Below are positions 1 to 7,322 of a DNA stretch of 23,490 bases, piece after piece. The position numbers and the translations under genes were made by a program. The notes beneath the pieces are model-generated. The model was given only the letters and a program-made list of their open reading frames with translations, was not told where the DNA came from and searched no databases. The DNA is from Clostridiaceae bacterium (GTDB lineage Bacteria; Bacillota; Clostridia; Saccharofermentanales; UBA5734). The first letter of the stretch is position 1. Every line of letters begins with the position of its first letter. The stretch spans positions 1 to 23,490 of the forward strand of contig JAAYFZ010000085.1 in the NCBI GenBank assembly GCA_012727965.1, written 5' to 3'.

Positions 1-645
1 GTTGGCAATGCTCAGGCGGGTGTCCGTGGATATTGCCATAACCCAGCAGTGCCTTCAACATATCATAAGCCTGGCAAGCTGAATGTTGGAGAAGCGGTCG
101 GGCAGGGAACTTTGACAATTATCAAGGATATGGGCCTCAAAGAGGCATATACAGGCAAAGTTGAACTGATATCAGGCGAAATCGCGGAGGATATCACCTA
201 TTATCTGGCTGTTTCGGAACAGACACCCTCGGCTGTCAGCCTTGGCGTCAGTATGGACAAGAACGGCATTATGCATGCCGGCGGGATGATCATACAGCTG
301 ATGCCTGATGCTTCGGATGATTTGATTGACTGGCTGGAACAGAGGATCGGCGGCTTCCCGGAAATCAGCTATCTGATGGAGGAGGGCTTCGACCCACATC
401 AGATTTTGGATTTGTTGTTCGGTGACCCGGACATACATTATCATCAGACAACTAAGTGTTCATATAGCTGTCCGTGCAGCCGCGAGAGAATGGAGCGAAA
501 TCTCCTTACACTTGGTCTTGATGATCTTAATCACCTGGCAGCTGATCCTGCCGGAATAGAGCTGGAGTGTCATTTTTGTGATCGCAAGTATAATTTCAGT
601 AATACTGAGCTGAACGGATTGATTGAGCAGCTGACACAAAAATAG
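1..645 (+). CDS. hslO: Hsp33 redox-regulated chaperone, 3' part (5' end outside window)
   Basis: The reading frame is open from base 1, so this is the C-terminal 214 residues of a protein usually near 290. Hsp33 is a cytosolic holdase that is off when reduced with zinc bound to four cysteines, and switches on when oxidative stress forms disulfides and releases the zinc. The start of the fragment (VRGY, then KLNVGEAVGQGTL) matches the conserved Hsp33 core. The C-terminal redox switch is visible as CPC followed by SRERMERNLLTLG, then a CHFC pair 30 residues further on, i.e. the family's CxC and CxxC ligands. One extra cysteine lies four residues before the CPC pair (CSYSCPC). The GTG at base 49 is not the real start, because conserved sequence continues upstream of it. 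Stop is TAG. Assignment is firm. Confidence 0.95.
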   Translation, partial: VGNAQAGVRGYCHNPAVPSTYHKPGKLNVGEAVGQGTLTIIKDMGLKEAYTGKVELISGEIAEDITYYLAVSEQTPSAVSLGVSMDKNGIMHAGGMIIQLMPDASDDLIDWLEQRIGGFPEISYLMEEGFDPHQILDLLFGDPDIHYHQTTKCSYSCPCSRERMERNLLTLGLDDLNHLAADPAGIELECHFCDRKYNFSNTELNGLIEQLTQK

Positions 646-712
646 AGTATAAACAATAGGTCCCGATCATAAACGTGCAACTTCTTATTGCATGAGCGCA
701 TGAGGAAAAGCG

Positions 713-1945
713 ATGAAGAAGAATCACCCGCAGCGCCATCCGGAAACGCAGCGCAAAACAACCGTAAGACCAGACCGTATTCTGTCGGATCGTCCGCAGC
801 GTCGGTCTGCTTATGTTGAGCGAGATGATCTTGTTATAAAAGAGGTGCGTGATCATGGTTCTAATTATCGGGGCAGGATTGCTATAGTTGCTGCTGCGAT
901 AGTTTTGCTGGTTATTGCTATACCTCTAAGCTGCCGTCTTATACCGCCAGGCAAAAACGATCAGACCTCTCAGACTTTTGCACCTATCACTGACAGCAAT
1001 GTGACTTCGGCTGATAATGGCAGTTCTGAGCCCACTGACACATCAACAGATCTGCCTACATCGGAAACAACTGCTGCGACCACTCCTGCTGAAACCACTG
1101 AGGTGAGCGAAACTTCTACGACTATCAGCTCATCAGAAACTCAGCCGTCTGGTGTACCAGATTATCCGATGGCCGACAAATCACTTTTGCCGGCAGTTAA
1201 GCAGTATTCCGAAGCAGAGATCGGAGCCGTGCCATCTGTGATATATGGATGGTCTTTCAACCGACCTGCCGAACGGCACAAAAATCTTCCGGCCAGTCTG
1301 GCAGCTCAGATACAAGAGTCGATCTCGCCTTTTGCCGTTATATGGCAGATGCCTAAGACAGATAAGCCTACAGTTTATCTGACAATGGACGAGGGCTATG
1401 AGTACTCTGATAATACAACCAGAATTCTCAACACTGCTCAAGATAAGCAAGTTGGCATAACCTTCTTCATTACAGGTGATTTTATCGGTGATCATCCCGA
1501 ATTAGTTAAGCGCATGCTTGAAGAGGGTCACCAGATAGCTAATCATAGCGTCAATCATCCATCATTACCGAAACTGCTTCAATCTGAGGGCGCAGACGCG
1601 ATGATGCAGGAATTGTATGATCTGGAAAAGAGTTATGAGAAGTTGACAGGCGCCAAACTCTCCAGACTCATCAGGCCGCCGATGGGTGAGTATTCGCCGC
1701 AGATGCTGGCTGTACTCAATAATAATGGCTTCATCCCTGTGTTCTGGAGCTTCGCTTATGTCGACTGGTATGTAGACAATCAGCCAGTTCCTTCGGCAGC
1801 TCTTGATCAGATACTTGGGGAGCTGCATGATGGCTCAGTTATATTGATACATGCTGTCTCAAAAACTAATGTAGAGATACTGCCTGAGCTCATTGATGGC
1901 ATCAGGGAAAGAGGCTATGAGATATCACTTCTTCCAAGTCTCTGA
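713..1945 (+). CDS. Membrane-anchored polysaccharide deacetylase, PdaA-like (delta-lactam biosynthetic de-N-acetylase family)
   Basis: Predicted cell-wall carbohydrate esterase (CE4, NodB fold) that removes acetyl groups from N-acetylmuramic acid or related sugars; the PdaA branch serves cortex muramic delta-lactam formation in spore formers. The 410 residues show a basic cytoplasmic N-terminus, one membrane segment at about 55-73, a Ser/Thr/Pro/Glu-rich linker at about 85-147, and the catalytic domain from about 175 to the end. Visible motifs are TMDEGYE (224-230, D226 the likely catalytic base), HSVNH (278-282, metal ligands), RPPMGEYS (321-328), DW (351-352) and LIHAVSKTN (378-386). The last is characteristic of PdaA rather than general chitin deacetylases. 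The GAGGAAAAG just upstream serves as ribosome site. The gene sits between hslO and the S10 promoter; a sporulation role is only inferred from the family, and a vegetative peptidoglycan role is equally possible. Confidence 0.88.
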   Translation: MKKNHPQRHPETQRKTTVRPDRILSDRPQRRSAYVERDDLVIKEVRDHGSNYRGRIAIVAAAIVLLVIAIPLSCRLIPPGKNDQTSQTFAPITDSNVTSADNGSSEPTDTSTDLPTSETTAATTPAETTEVSETSTTISSSETQPSGVPDYPMADKSLLPAVKQYSEAEIGAVPSVIYGWSFNRPAERHKNLPASLAAQIQESISPFAVIWQMPKTDKPTVYLTMDEGYEYSDNTTRILNTAQDKQVGITFFITGDFIGDHPELVKRMLEEGHQIANHSVNHPSLPKLLQSEGADAMMQELYDLEKSYEKLTGAKLSRLIRPPMGEYSPQMLAVLNNNGFIPVFWSFAYVDWYVDNQPVPSAALDQILGELHDGSVILIHAVSKTNVEILPELIDGIRERGYEISLLPSL

Positions 1946-1995
1946 TTGACGTCGTTATGCACTAAACGTGCGATTAAGGTTACGGAAATTTGTAC

Positions 1996-2024
1996 TTGTC
2001 ATCCAATAGATCCTGTTGTATAAT
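1996..2024 (+). promoter_or_regulatory. Strong sigma-A-type promoter for the S10 ribosomal operon
   Basis: TTGTCA at 1996-2001 (-35, one mismatch to TTGACA) is followed by exactly 17 bases and a perfect TATAAT at 2019-2024. Transcription would begin near 2031, about 280 bases before rpsJ. This is the best promoter match in the window and sits where the main ribosomal operon promoter is expected. No convincing terminator for the upstream deacetylase gene is visible between 1946 and 1995, so read-through from upstream may also contribute. Confidence 0.8.
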
Positions 2025-2030
2025 GCTTCT

Positions 2031-2311
2031 GCGTGGCCTCAGGGAATATTATGTCCATGAAGCCACCATGGCGATGAAACCGGAGATTGCCGTCAGCAGC
2101 CGCTGCGGTCGCAGACGGGTAACTTTGGTGGAGTAGTCCGATTCAAGAAATTGGGCGGCAGATCTTTATGTACGCAGCGTGTGCCTTTTACGGCATGTGC
2201 CCAGTGCGCAGGTCTCCAAGTGAGAACAGACGGCTGGGTTTTATGTTGAAGGAAAAAGGAACGCCCGGCAACGTTGAGATTTGTCAAGCAGCAATCAAGG
2301 AGGTTTAACTA
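2031..2311 (+). ncRNA. Long structured 5' leader of the S10 operon (candidate ribosomal-protein-binding regulatory RNA)
   Basis: This is about 280 nt of non-coding transcript between the promoter and rpsJ. Local hairpins can be read off. An imperfect 9-bp stem pairs 2177-2185 with 2192-2200 around a UUUUAC loop, including TGCC/GGCA. An outer CCCAG (2200-2204) pairs with CTGGG (2234-2238), with inner GTCT (2212-2215) pairing with AGAC (2228-2231). These two share base 2200 and may compete or stack. Further 5', CCACC (2063-2067) and GGTGG (2127-2131) could close a large domain around a GC-rich CTGCGGTCGCAG element. The AAGGAGGT ribosome site is at 2297-2304. I do not recognise a T-box, riboswitch or the E. 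coli L4-responsive S10 leader. An autoregulatory role is inferred from position and length only. Confidence 0.45.
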
Positions 2312-2623
2312 ATGGCAGTTAATCAGAAAATCAGAATTAGACTCAAGGCATTTGATCACAACATTCTCGATGAGAGCGCAGAGCGCATCGTAGGTACAGC
2401 TAAGCGTACCGGTGCAAGTGTATCAGGCCCGATCCCTCTTCCTACTGAGAAGGAAATCATCACAATTCTGAGGGCCCCACACAAGTACAAGGATGCACGT
2501 GAGCAGTTCGAGATTCGTACGCATAAGCGCCTGATCGACATTCTTGCTCCTAATTCCAAAACGGTAGAGGCATTGATGAAGCTTGAAATGCCAGCCGGTG
2601 TTAACATCGAGATAAAGCTTTAA
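2312..2623 (+). CDS. rpsJ: 30S ribosomal protein S10
   Basis: S10 sits in the head of the 30S subunit and also acts as NusE, pairing with NusB in transcription antitermination. The 103-residue length is standard. Conserved features include RIRLKAFDHNILDESAERIV at the start, GPIPLPTEKEIITILRAPHKYKDAREQFE in the centre (loop and strand contacting 16S rRNA) and HKRLIDI near the end, finishing with the usual GVNIEIKL strand. The ATG is 7 bases after a perfect AAGGAGGT. It is the first gene of the S10 operon here; no rpsL-rpsG-fusA-tuf block lies immediately upstream. Confidence 0.99.
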   Translation: MAVNQKIRIRLKAFDHNILDESAERIVGTAKRTGASVSGPIPLPTEKEIITILRAPHKYKDAREQFEIRTHKRLIDILAPNSKTVEALMKLEMPAGVNIEIKL

Positions 2624-2626
2624 TAG

Positions 2627-2677
2627 CTTTTGAGCAGCTGCGAAGCTGCAAAAGGTCATGTTCACACGAATGTGAAC
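2627..2677 (+). promoter_or_regulatory. Tandem tetraloop hairpins in the rpsJ-rplC gap
   Basis: The gap between rpsJ and rplC holds two adjacent hairpins. The first pairs CTTTTG (2627-2632) plus CAGCT (2635-2639) with AGCTG and CAAAAG (2644-2654) across a GCGA tetraloop of the GNRA class, with AG bulged on the 5' side: 11 base pairs in all. The second pairs GTTCACA (2660-2666) with TGTGAAC (2671-2677) around a CGAA loop: 7 base pairs. No U-tract follows, so they are not intrinsic terminators. They lie about 10 bases before the rplC ribosome site (GGAGG). Possible roles are mRNA processing or stability, or a protein-binding translational control site; both are inference. Confidence 0.55.
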
Positions 2678-2701
2678 CAATAACCATGGAGGTAAAGGAA
2701 A

Positions 2702-3325
2702 ATGGAGAAATTCATGCTTGGTAAAAAAGCAGGTATGACTCAGCTGTTCGATGAGAATGGCATAGCTATCCCGGTCACAGTAATCGACTGCGGTCCCGTT
2801 GTTGTTGTTCAGAACAAGAACGTTGAAACAGATGGCTACAAGTCAGTAAAAGTAGGCTATGGCGATGTCAAAAACGTCAATAAGCCGAAAAAGGGTGAAT
2901 TCGCCAAGGCAGGTGCTGAACCACGCCGTATTCTGCGTGAGTTCAAGACAGAGGCTGAATTTGAAGCAGGTCAGACGATCAGCGTAGCTGATATGTTCGA
3001 GACAGGCGATCAGGTTGATGTCAGTGGTGTATCTAAGGGTAAAGGTTATGCCGGCGTCCAGAAACGTTACGGACATCGTACAGGACCTAAGACCCACGGT
3101 TCTATGTATCATCGCCGTGTTGGTTCTATGGGTGCTAATACAAACCCGGCTCGTGTTTTCAAGGGCAAGAAAATGCCAGGACACATGGGCGCAGTAAATG
3201 TAACAGTACAGAATCTCAGTGTTGTTCAGGTGGACGGTGAGCGTAATATCCTCGTCATCAGAGGCGCTGTACCTGGACCAAAAGGCGGACTCGTAGAGAT
3301 CAAGAGCTCCGTCAAGTCCAAATAA
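2702..3325 (+). CDS. rplC: 50S ribosomal protein L3
   Basis: L3 binds 23S rRNA early in 50S assembly and sends a long loop toward the peptidyl transferase centre. The N-terminal MLGKKAGMTQLFDENG signature, the central SKGKGYAGV turn, and the loop HGSMYHRRVGSMGANTNP followed by RVFKGKKMPGHMG are all clear. Length (207 residues) is normal. The C-terminal GAVPGPKGGLVEI block is intact. The start ATG lies after an ATGGAGGTAAAGGAAA ribosome site. It is separated from rpsJ by 78 bases that hold two hairpins, the largest gap inside the S10 operon proper. Confidence 0.99.
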   Translation: MEKFMLGKKAGMTQLFDENGIAIPVTVIDCGPVVVVQNKNVETDGYKSVKVGYGDVKNVNKPKKGEFAKAGAEPRRILREFKTEAEFEAGQTISVADMFETGDQVDVSGVSKGKGYAGVQKRYGHRTGPKTHGSMYHRRVGSMGANTNPARVFKGKKMPGHMGAVNVTVQNLSVVQVDGERNILVIRGAVPGPKGGLVEIKSSVKSK

Positions 3326-3350
3326 GACGGCGTAAAGGAGGAACTAGGAA

Positions 3351-3974
3351 ATGGCAAAATTAGATGTTTACAACATGGAAGGCGCTGTTACCGGCAGCAT
3401 CGAGCTTTCTGATGACATCTTCGGTATCGAGCCTAATCAGGACGTTCTGCATCGCGTCGTTCTGAACCAGCTGGCCAATCGTCGCCAGGGTACACACTCT
3501 ACCAAGACCAGAAGCGAAGTGCGCGGCGGCGGCAAACGTCCATACAGGCAGAAGGGTACAGGTCGTGCTCGTCACGGTTCAACTCGTTCAGCACAGTATG
3601 TAGGCGGCGGCATAATCTTTGGCCCAAAACCACGTGATTACAGCTACACTCTGCCTAAGAAAGTTCGCAGACTCGCAATGAAGTCGGCTCTTTCCGGCAA
3701 GGTTGCAGCCAGCAGCATGATCGTAGTCGACAAGCTTGAGCTCTCAGAGATCAAGACCAAGACAATGGTAAAGTTACTGGAGAAACTAGGAGCTGATAAA
3801 TCAGCACTTTTGGTAACAGCTGCTCGTGACGAGATAGTTGAAAAATCAACAAGAAACATTGCTAATATCAAGACTGCTCTTGTTAATACGATCAATGTTT
3901 ATGACATTCTCAAGTATGACAAGTTCGTTATTACAGAAGAGGCTGTCCGCAAGGTTCAGGAGGTGTATGTCTAA
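3351..3974 (+). CDS. rplD: 50S ribosomal protein L4
   Basis: L4 lines the constriction of the nascent-peptide tunnel and, in E. coli, represses its own operon. The 207-residue protein shows the family pattern: an N-terminal globular region (residues 1-40, with FGIEPNQDVLHRVV), then the arginine/glycine-rich tunnel extension containing GTHSTKTRSEVRGGGKRPYRQKGTGRARHGSTR-type residues at about 48-80 (read directly at 3491-3590), then GPKPRDYSYTLPKKVRRLA and the C-terminal domain. TAA overlaps the ATG of rplW by one base (TAATG), so the two are likely translationally coupled. Confidence 0.99.
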   Translation: MAKLDVYNMEGAVTGSIELSDDIFGIEPNQDVLHRVVLNQLANRRQGTHSTKTRSEVRGGGKRPYRQKGTGRARHGSTRSAQYVGGGIIFGPKPRDYSYTLPKKVRRLAMKSALSGKVAASSMIVVDKLELSEIKTKTMVKLLEKLGADKSALLVTAARDEIVEKSTRNIANIKTALVNTINVYDILKYDKFVITEEAVRKVQEVYV

Positions 3975-4327
3975 TGAAAACCGCACATGACATCATCATC
4001 AAGCCGATAATCACAGAGAAGAGCACATATGATGCGGCAGAGGGTAAGTATACCTTCGCAGTTGATGTGAACGCGACCAAGACTGAGGTCAGACAAGCCT
4101 GTGAAAAGCTGTTTGATGTAAAAGTTCTTAAGGTCAACACTATGAATTATGACGGCAAAAACAAGCGCATGGGTGTCCATCAGGGTAAGACAGCATCATG
4201 GAAAAAGGCTATCGTTACTATTGATATGGATCCGAAGGCAGAAAGCTTCCTGACAAAGGGCGGCAAAGTAAGCCAGGCATCACGTAAGTATAAAGCATCG
4301 ATCGAAGAATTCGGGTTCGGCCAGTGA
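3974..4327 (+). CDS. rplW: 50S ribosomal protein L23
   Basis: L23 sits at the tunnel exit, where trigger factor and SRP dock. The conserved IIIKPIITEKS start, FAVDVNATKTEVRQA and the lysine-rich rRNA-binding hairpin (NYDGKNKRMGVHQGKT) are present. At 117 residues it is about 20 longer than the ~95-residue Bacillus form because of a C-terminal tail ending SIEEFGFGQ; I believe similar tails occur in clostridial L23 proteins. AGGAGGTG lies within the end of rplD, and the start codon overlaps the rplD stop. Confidence 0.98.
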   Translation: MKTAHDIIIKPIITEKSTYDAAEGKYTFAVDVNATKTEVRQACEKLFDVKVLKVNTMNYDGKNKRMGVHQGKTASWKKAIVTIDMDPKAESFLTKGGKVSQASRKYKASIEEFGFGQ

Positions 4328-4359
4328 CGCCGGGCGCCCTAGAGAAGGAGTGAACCAAC

Positions 4360-5190
4360 ATGGCAGTAAAAAGCTATAATCCTACTTCTCCCGCCAGAAG
4401 GCAGATGACAGTGGCTGATTTTTCTGAACTTACGGATAAGCAGCCCGAGAAAAATCTTCTGGTCAAGAGAAGCAAAACAGGCGGCCGTAACAGCTATGGC
4501 CGTATCACAGTCCGTCACAAAGGCGGCGGCAACAAGCGCAAGATCCGTATCATCGATTGGAAGCGCACAAAAGAGGGAATGAAGGCAAAAGTCGTCGCCC
4601 TCGAGTACGATCCCAACCGTACAGCGTATCTTGCACTTCTTCAGTATCTTGATGGTGAGAAGGCATATATACTTGCACCAGAAGGACTGAAGGTCGGAAG
4701 TTTCGTTGAGGCTGGTCCAGAGTCGGATATCGTAACAGGCAACTGTCTCAAGATTGAGAACATCCCTGTTGGTACAATTATCCACAATATCGAGCTCAAA
4801 CCTGGCAAAGGTGCTCAGATGGTCCGTACAGCAGGTGCCGGTGCACAGCTGATGGCCAAGGAAGAGAAATATGCTCAGGTTCGTCTCCCATCTGGTGAGG
4901 TCCGCATGGTTGCTGTTAACTGCAAAGCCACTATCGGCAATGTCGGCAACAGTGAGCATGAAAATATCAGTATAGGTAAGGCCGGACGTAAACGTCATAT
5001 GGGTATTCGCCCTACTGTCAGAGGTGTTGTCATGAATCCTAATGACCATCCTCACGGCGGTGGTGAAGGCAAATCTCCTATCGGTAAGCCAGGTCCTGTA
5101 ACACCCTGGGGTGTTCCTACACTCGGTAAGAAGACCAGGGATCGCAAGAAACCTTCTGATAAATACATTGTCAGAAGAAGGAACAAGTAA
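4360..5190 (+). CDS. rplB: 50S ribosomal protein L2
   Basis: L2 is needed for subunit association and peptidyl transferase activity. The 276-residue protein is full length with the N-terminal YNPTSPARRQM, the OB-fold part with GRITVRHKGGG, and the SH3-like part with LPSGEVRMV. The C-terminal tail has the highly conserved NPNDHPHGGGEGKSPIG, whose histidine corresponds to the E. coli His229 region near the active centre. A GAGAAGGAG ribosome site precedes the ATG. Confidence 0.99.
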   Translation: MAVKSYNPTSPARRQMTVADFSELTDKQPEKNLLVKRSKTGGRNSYGRITVRHKGGGNKRKIRIIDWKRTKEGMKAKVVALEYDPNRTAYLALLQYLDGEKAYILAPEGLKVGSFVEAGPESDIVTGNCLKIENIPVGTIIHNIELKPGKGAQMVRTAGAGAQLMAKEEKYAQVRLPSGEVRMVAVNCKATIGNVGNSEHENISIGKAGRKRHMGIRPTVRGVVMNPNDHPHGGGEGKSPIGKPGPVTPWGVPTLGKKTRDRKKPSDKYIVRRRNK

Positions 5191-5211
5191 TCGAATGGAG
5201 GCTTGCGACTA

Positions 5212-5493
5212 ATGAGTAGATCAATTAAAAAAGGCTTTTTTGTTCAAGATGCGCTGATGAATAAAATCGAAGCGATGAATGAGAAAAATGAGAAGAAGGT
5301 AATCAAAACCTGGTCCAGAGCTTCTGCCATTTTCCCTGATATGGTAGGTCATACCATAGCAGTATATGATGGCCGCAAGCATGTCCCGGTTTATATCACA
5401 GAAGAAATGGTTGGTCATAAACTGGGTGAGTTCGCTCCTACCAGGACCTATAGAGGCCATGCTGGGTCAGAGAAATCCTCTGGTTCACGCTAA
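5212..5493 (+). CDS. rpsS: 30S ribosomal protein S19
   Basis: S19 forms a complex with S13 in the 30S head near the A-site tRNA. I chose the ATG at 5212 (protein MSRSIKKGFF, 93 residues, the usual length) over an in-frame TTG nine bases earlier, since GGAGG at 5197-5201 is well spaced to it and the family starts with SRSxKKGPF/FF. The signature GHKLGEFAPTRTYRGHAG is intact and is followed by a short basic tail. The second residue of the usual GPF motif is Phe here (KKGFF). Confidence 0.98.
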   Translation: MSRSIKKGFFVQDALMNKIEAMNEKNEKKVIKTWSRASAIFPDMVGHTIAVYDGRKHVPVYITEEMVGHKLGEFAPTRTYRGHAGSEKSSGSR

Positions 5494-5526
5494 TGGCAAG
5501 CCAAGGACAGAAGGGAGGAACAATTT

Positions 5527-6003
5527 GTGGAAAAGAAGGTCATGAGCAAGGAATATCTGCTTGAGAACCGTGAGGAACTTCTAGCTAGATATAACCGGAC
5601 TGAGAGAAAATCTCAGAAATCAGCTCTGCTGACGAAAAAAGAACGCAAAGTTCTTGGGATCGGCAAGGATGAAGGTCGTGCGATAGCTAAAAATGTCAGA
5701 GTAGCGCCTCGTAAAGTAAATGTGGTTGTAGATCTGATCAAAGGCAAGCAAATCGATGAAGCCTATGCCATCCTCAGATATACACCTAAGGCTGCATCTC
5801 CTGTACTGGAGAAGCTTCTAAAATCAGCTGAAGCAAATGCGGTTAATAATAATGATTTGACCCGTGACGCTCTCTATGTAGCTGACTGCTATGCCAATCA
5901 GGGCCCCGTGCTTAAGCGCATTATCCCCAGAGCCCGTGGCAGCGCGTCAAAAATTCACAAGAGGACCAGCCATATTACTGTTGTCCTCAAAGAAAGAAAT
6001 TAA
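5527..6003 (+). CDS. rplV: 50S ribosomal protein L22 with ~50-residue N-terminal extension
   Basis: L22 spans the 50S from surface to tunnel wall with a long beta-hairpin. The normal domain starts at about residue 51 (RAIAKNVRVAPRKVNVVVDL) and runs to the end, with the hairpin near residues 130-155 (RIIPRARGSASKIHKRTSHI). The 158 residues exceed the common ~110. The extra N-terminus (YLLENREELLARYNRTERKS and following basic residues) looks helical and highly charged. The start is a GTG placed 8 bases after GGGAGG (5513-5518). After an ATG at codon 6 there is no further in-frame ATG, GTG or TTG before the canonical domain, so the extension cannot be removed by choosing a later ordinary start. 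Confidence 0.96.
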   Translation: MEKKVMSKEYLLENREELLARYNRTERKSQKSALLTKKERKVLGIGKDEGRAIAKNVRVAPRKVNVVVDLIKGKQIDEAYAILRYTPKAASPVLEKLLKSAEANAVNNNDLTRDALYVADCYANQGPVLKRIIPRARGSASKIHKRTSHITVVLKERN

Positions 6004-6015
6004 GGAGGGTGACAG

Positions 6016-6687
6016 ATGGGCCAGAAGGTAAATCCGCATGGTTTTAGAGTAGGTGTCATCAAGGATTGGGATACTCGTTGGTACGCCGATAAAAAAGACT
6101 TCAGTAAATTCCTCGTAGAAGACAAGAGAATTCGCGACTTCGTCAAGGAAGAACTGTTCAAAGCTGGTATTTCGAAAATTGAAATCGAGCGCAAGGGTGA
6201 GGAAAAAGTACTTGTTTCCATCTCAACTGCTAAACCTGGCATCATCATAGGCCGTCAGGGTGCAGGCATCGAAGAAATTAAGAAAAAACTTGCTGTGAAG
6301 TTCAATAGAAGCTTCTTCATCAATGTAAATGAGATCAAATCAATTGACACCGATGCTCAGCTGGTAGCAGAGAATATCGCTAGACAGCTGGAAGAGCGTG
6401 TATCTTTCCGTCGTGCCATGAAGCAGGCTATGGGCCGTGCCATGAAGCAGGGAGCAAAAGGTATCAAGACTGCTGTCAGTGGACGTCTCGGTGGTGCTGA
6501 AATCGCAAGAGGCGAGCACTATCACGAGGGAACAATACCTCTGCAGACACTCCGTGCCGATATCGAATACGGCTTCGCAGAAGCTAAGACGACATATGGC
6601 AGAATCGGTGTAAAAGTATGGGTATACAAGGGCGAGATATATCCCGCTCCTAAGAAAAAAGTTATTCTGGAAGGAGGCGAAGCCTGA
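6016..6687 (+). CDS. rpsC: 30S ribosomal protein S3
   Basis: S3 lies at the mRNA entry channel of the 30S and contributes to mRNA unwinding. The 223 residues include the MGQKVNPHGFRVG start, a type II KH domain with its GxxG-type loop (PGIIIGRQGAGIEEI, about residues 75-90), and the C-terminal domain signature GRLGGAEIARGEHYHEGTIPLQTLRA with YGFAEAKTTYGRIGVKVW. AAGGAGGGTG precedes the start. The TGA stop overlaps the rplP ATG by one base. Confidence 0.99.
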   Translation: MGQKVNPHGFRVGVIKDWDTRWYADKKDFSKFLVEDKRIRDFVKEELFKAGISKIEIERKGEEKVLVSISTAKPGIIIGRQGAGIEEIKKKLAVKFNRSFFINVNEIKSIDTDAQLVAENIARQLEERVSFRRAMKQAMGRAMKQGAKGIKTAVSGRLGGAEIARGEHYHEGTIPLQTLRADIEYGFAEAKTTYGRIGVKVWVYKGEIYPAPKKKVILEGGEA

Positions 6688-7121
6688 TGTTGCTTCCAAA
6701 GCGCGTTAAATACAGAAAACAGCACCGTGGTAGAATGACAGGCAAAGCTACTCGTGGCAACGTAGTAGTATATGGTGATTTTGGCCTCCAGTCTACAGAG
6801 CCTTGCTGGATCACAAGCAATCAGATCGAGTCTGCCCGTATCGCTATCAACAGATTCCTAAAGCGTGGCGGTAAAGTCTGGATCAAGATTTTCCCGGATA
6901 AGCCAGTTTCGTCAAAACCTGCTGAAACTCGAATGGGTTCAGGTAAAGGTTCACCCGAGTACTGGGTAGCAGTAGTTAAACCCGGCAGAGTTCTCTTCGA
7001 GATCGCCGGTGTATCAGAGGAAGCTGCACGTGAAGCTATGAGACTTGCATCACATAAGCTGCCTTGTAAGACCAAGTTCATTGCTCGTGAAAAGGATGGT
7101 GACGTCAATGAAGCCGAGTGA
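6687..7121 (+). CDS. rplP: 50S ribosomal protein L16
   Basis: L16 organises the A-site region of the 50S and is a late assembly protein. The opening MLLPKRVKYRKQHRGRMTGKATRGN and the conserved PVSSKPAETRMGSGKGSPEYWVAVVKPGRVLFE loop region (read at about 6903-7002) are textbook. 144 residues is the usual size. Its start overlaps the rpsC stop, and its last 14 bases overlap the start of rpmC. Confidence 0.99.
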   Translation: MLLPKRVKYRKQHRGRMTGKATRGNVVVYGDFGLQSTEPCWITSNQIESARIAINRFLKRGGKVWIKIFPDKPVSSKPAETRMGSGKGSPEYWVAVVKPGRVLFEIAGVSEEAAREAMRLASHKLPCKTKFIAREKDGDVNEAE

Positions 7122-7311
7122 AATTCGTGAAAAAACAATTATCGAGTTGAACGAAGAGCTTGTTGAATTAAAAGAAGAACTCTTCAAGCTTAGATTTCAG
7201 CACGCCACCAACCAGCTCGAAAACCCCTTAAAACTTAAAAGAGTTAAAAGGGATATAGCACGTGTCAGAACTATCCTGCGCGAGCGCGAGCTCCAAGGCA
7301 TTAAGGAGTAA
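7108..7311 (+). CDS. rpmC: 50S ribosomal protein L29
   Basis: L29 is a small two-helix protein beside L23 at the tunnel exit. The 67-residue protein has the family pattern of a charged N-terminal helix (PSEIREKTIIELNEELVELKEELFKLRFQHAT) and NPLKLKRVKRDIARVRTILRERE. I place the start at the ATG at 7108, inside the end of rplP and about 10 bases after AAGGA. A longer in-frame start at 7045 would add sequence that only reads rplP in another frame. Confidence 0.97.
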   Translation: MKPSEIREKTIIELNEELVELKEELFKLRFQHATNQLENPLKLKRVKRDIARVRTILRERELQGIKE

Positions 7312-7322
7312 GGGGGATTCGT

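Noticed and set aside
623..653. Promoter for the deacetylase gene (TTGAGC and TATAAA)
   Set aside because: The spacer is 19 bases and the -35 lies in hslO coding sequence; too weak to annotate.
1946..1974. A second promoter right after the deacetylase gene (TTGACG at 1946)
   Set aside because: The -35 is good, but at 16-18 bases spacing there is only TGCGAT/GCGATT for a -10; the 1996-2024 promoter is far better.
2031..2311. S10 leader as a T-box or known riboswitch
   Set aside because: GGTAACTTTGGTGG superficially recalls the T-box TGGNACCGCG element, but the conserved T-box sequence and a following terminator are absent, and the downstream gene is not amino-acid related.
4339..5055. 238-residue open frame on the - strand opposite rplB
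   Set aside because: It is antisense to a complete, conserved L2 gene, has no recognisable domain or ribosome site, and reflects codon bias of the gene on the other strand. The other long - strand frames opposite ribosomal genes were rejected for the same reason.
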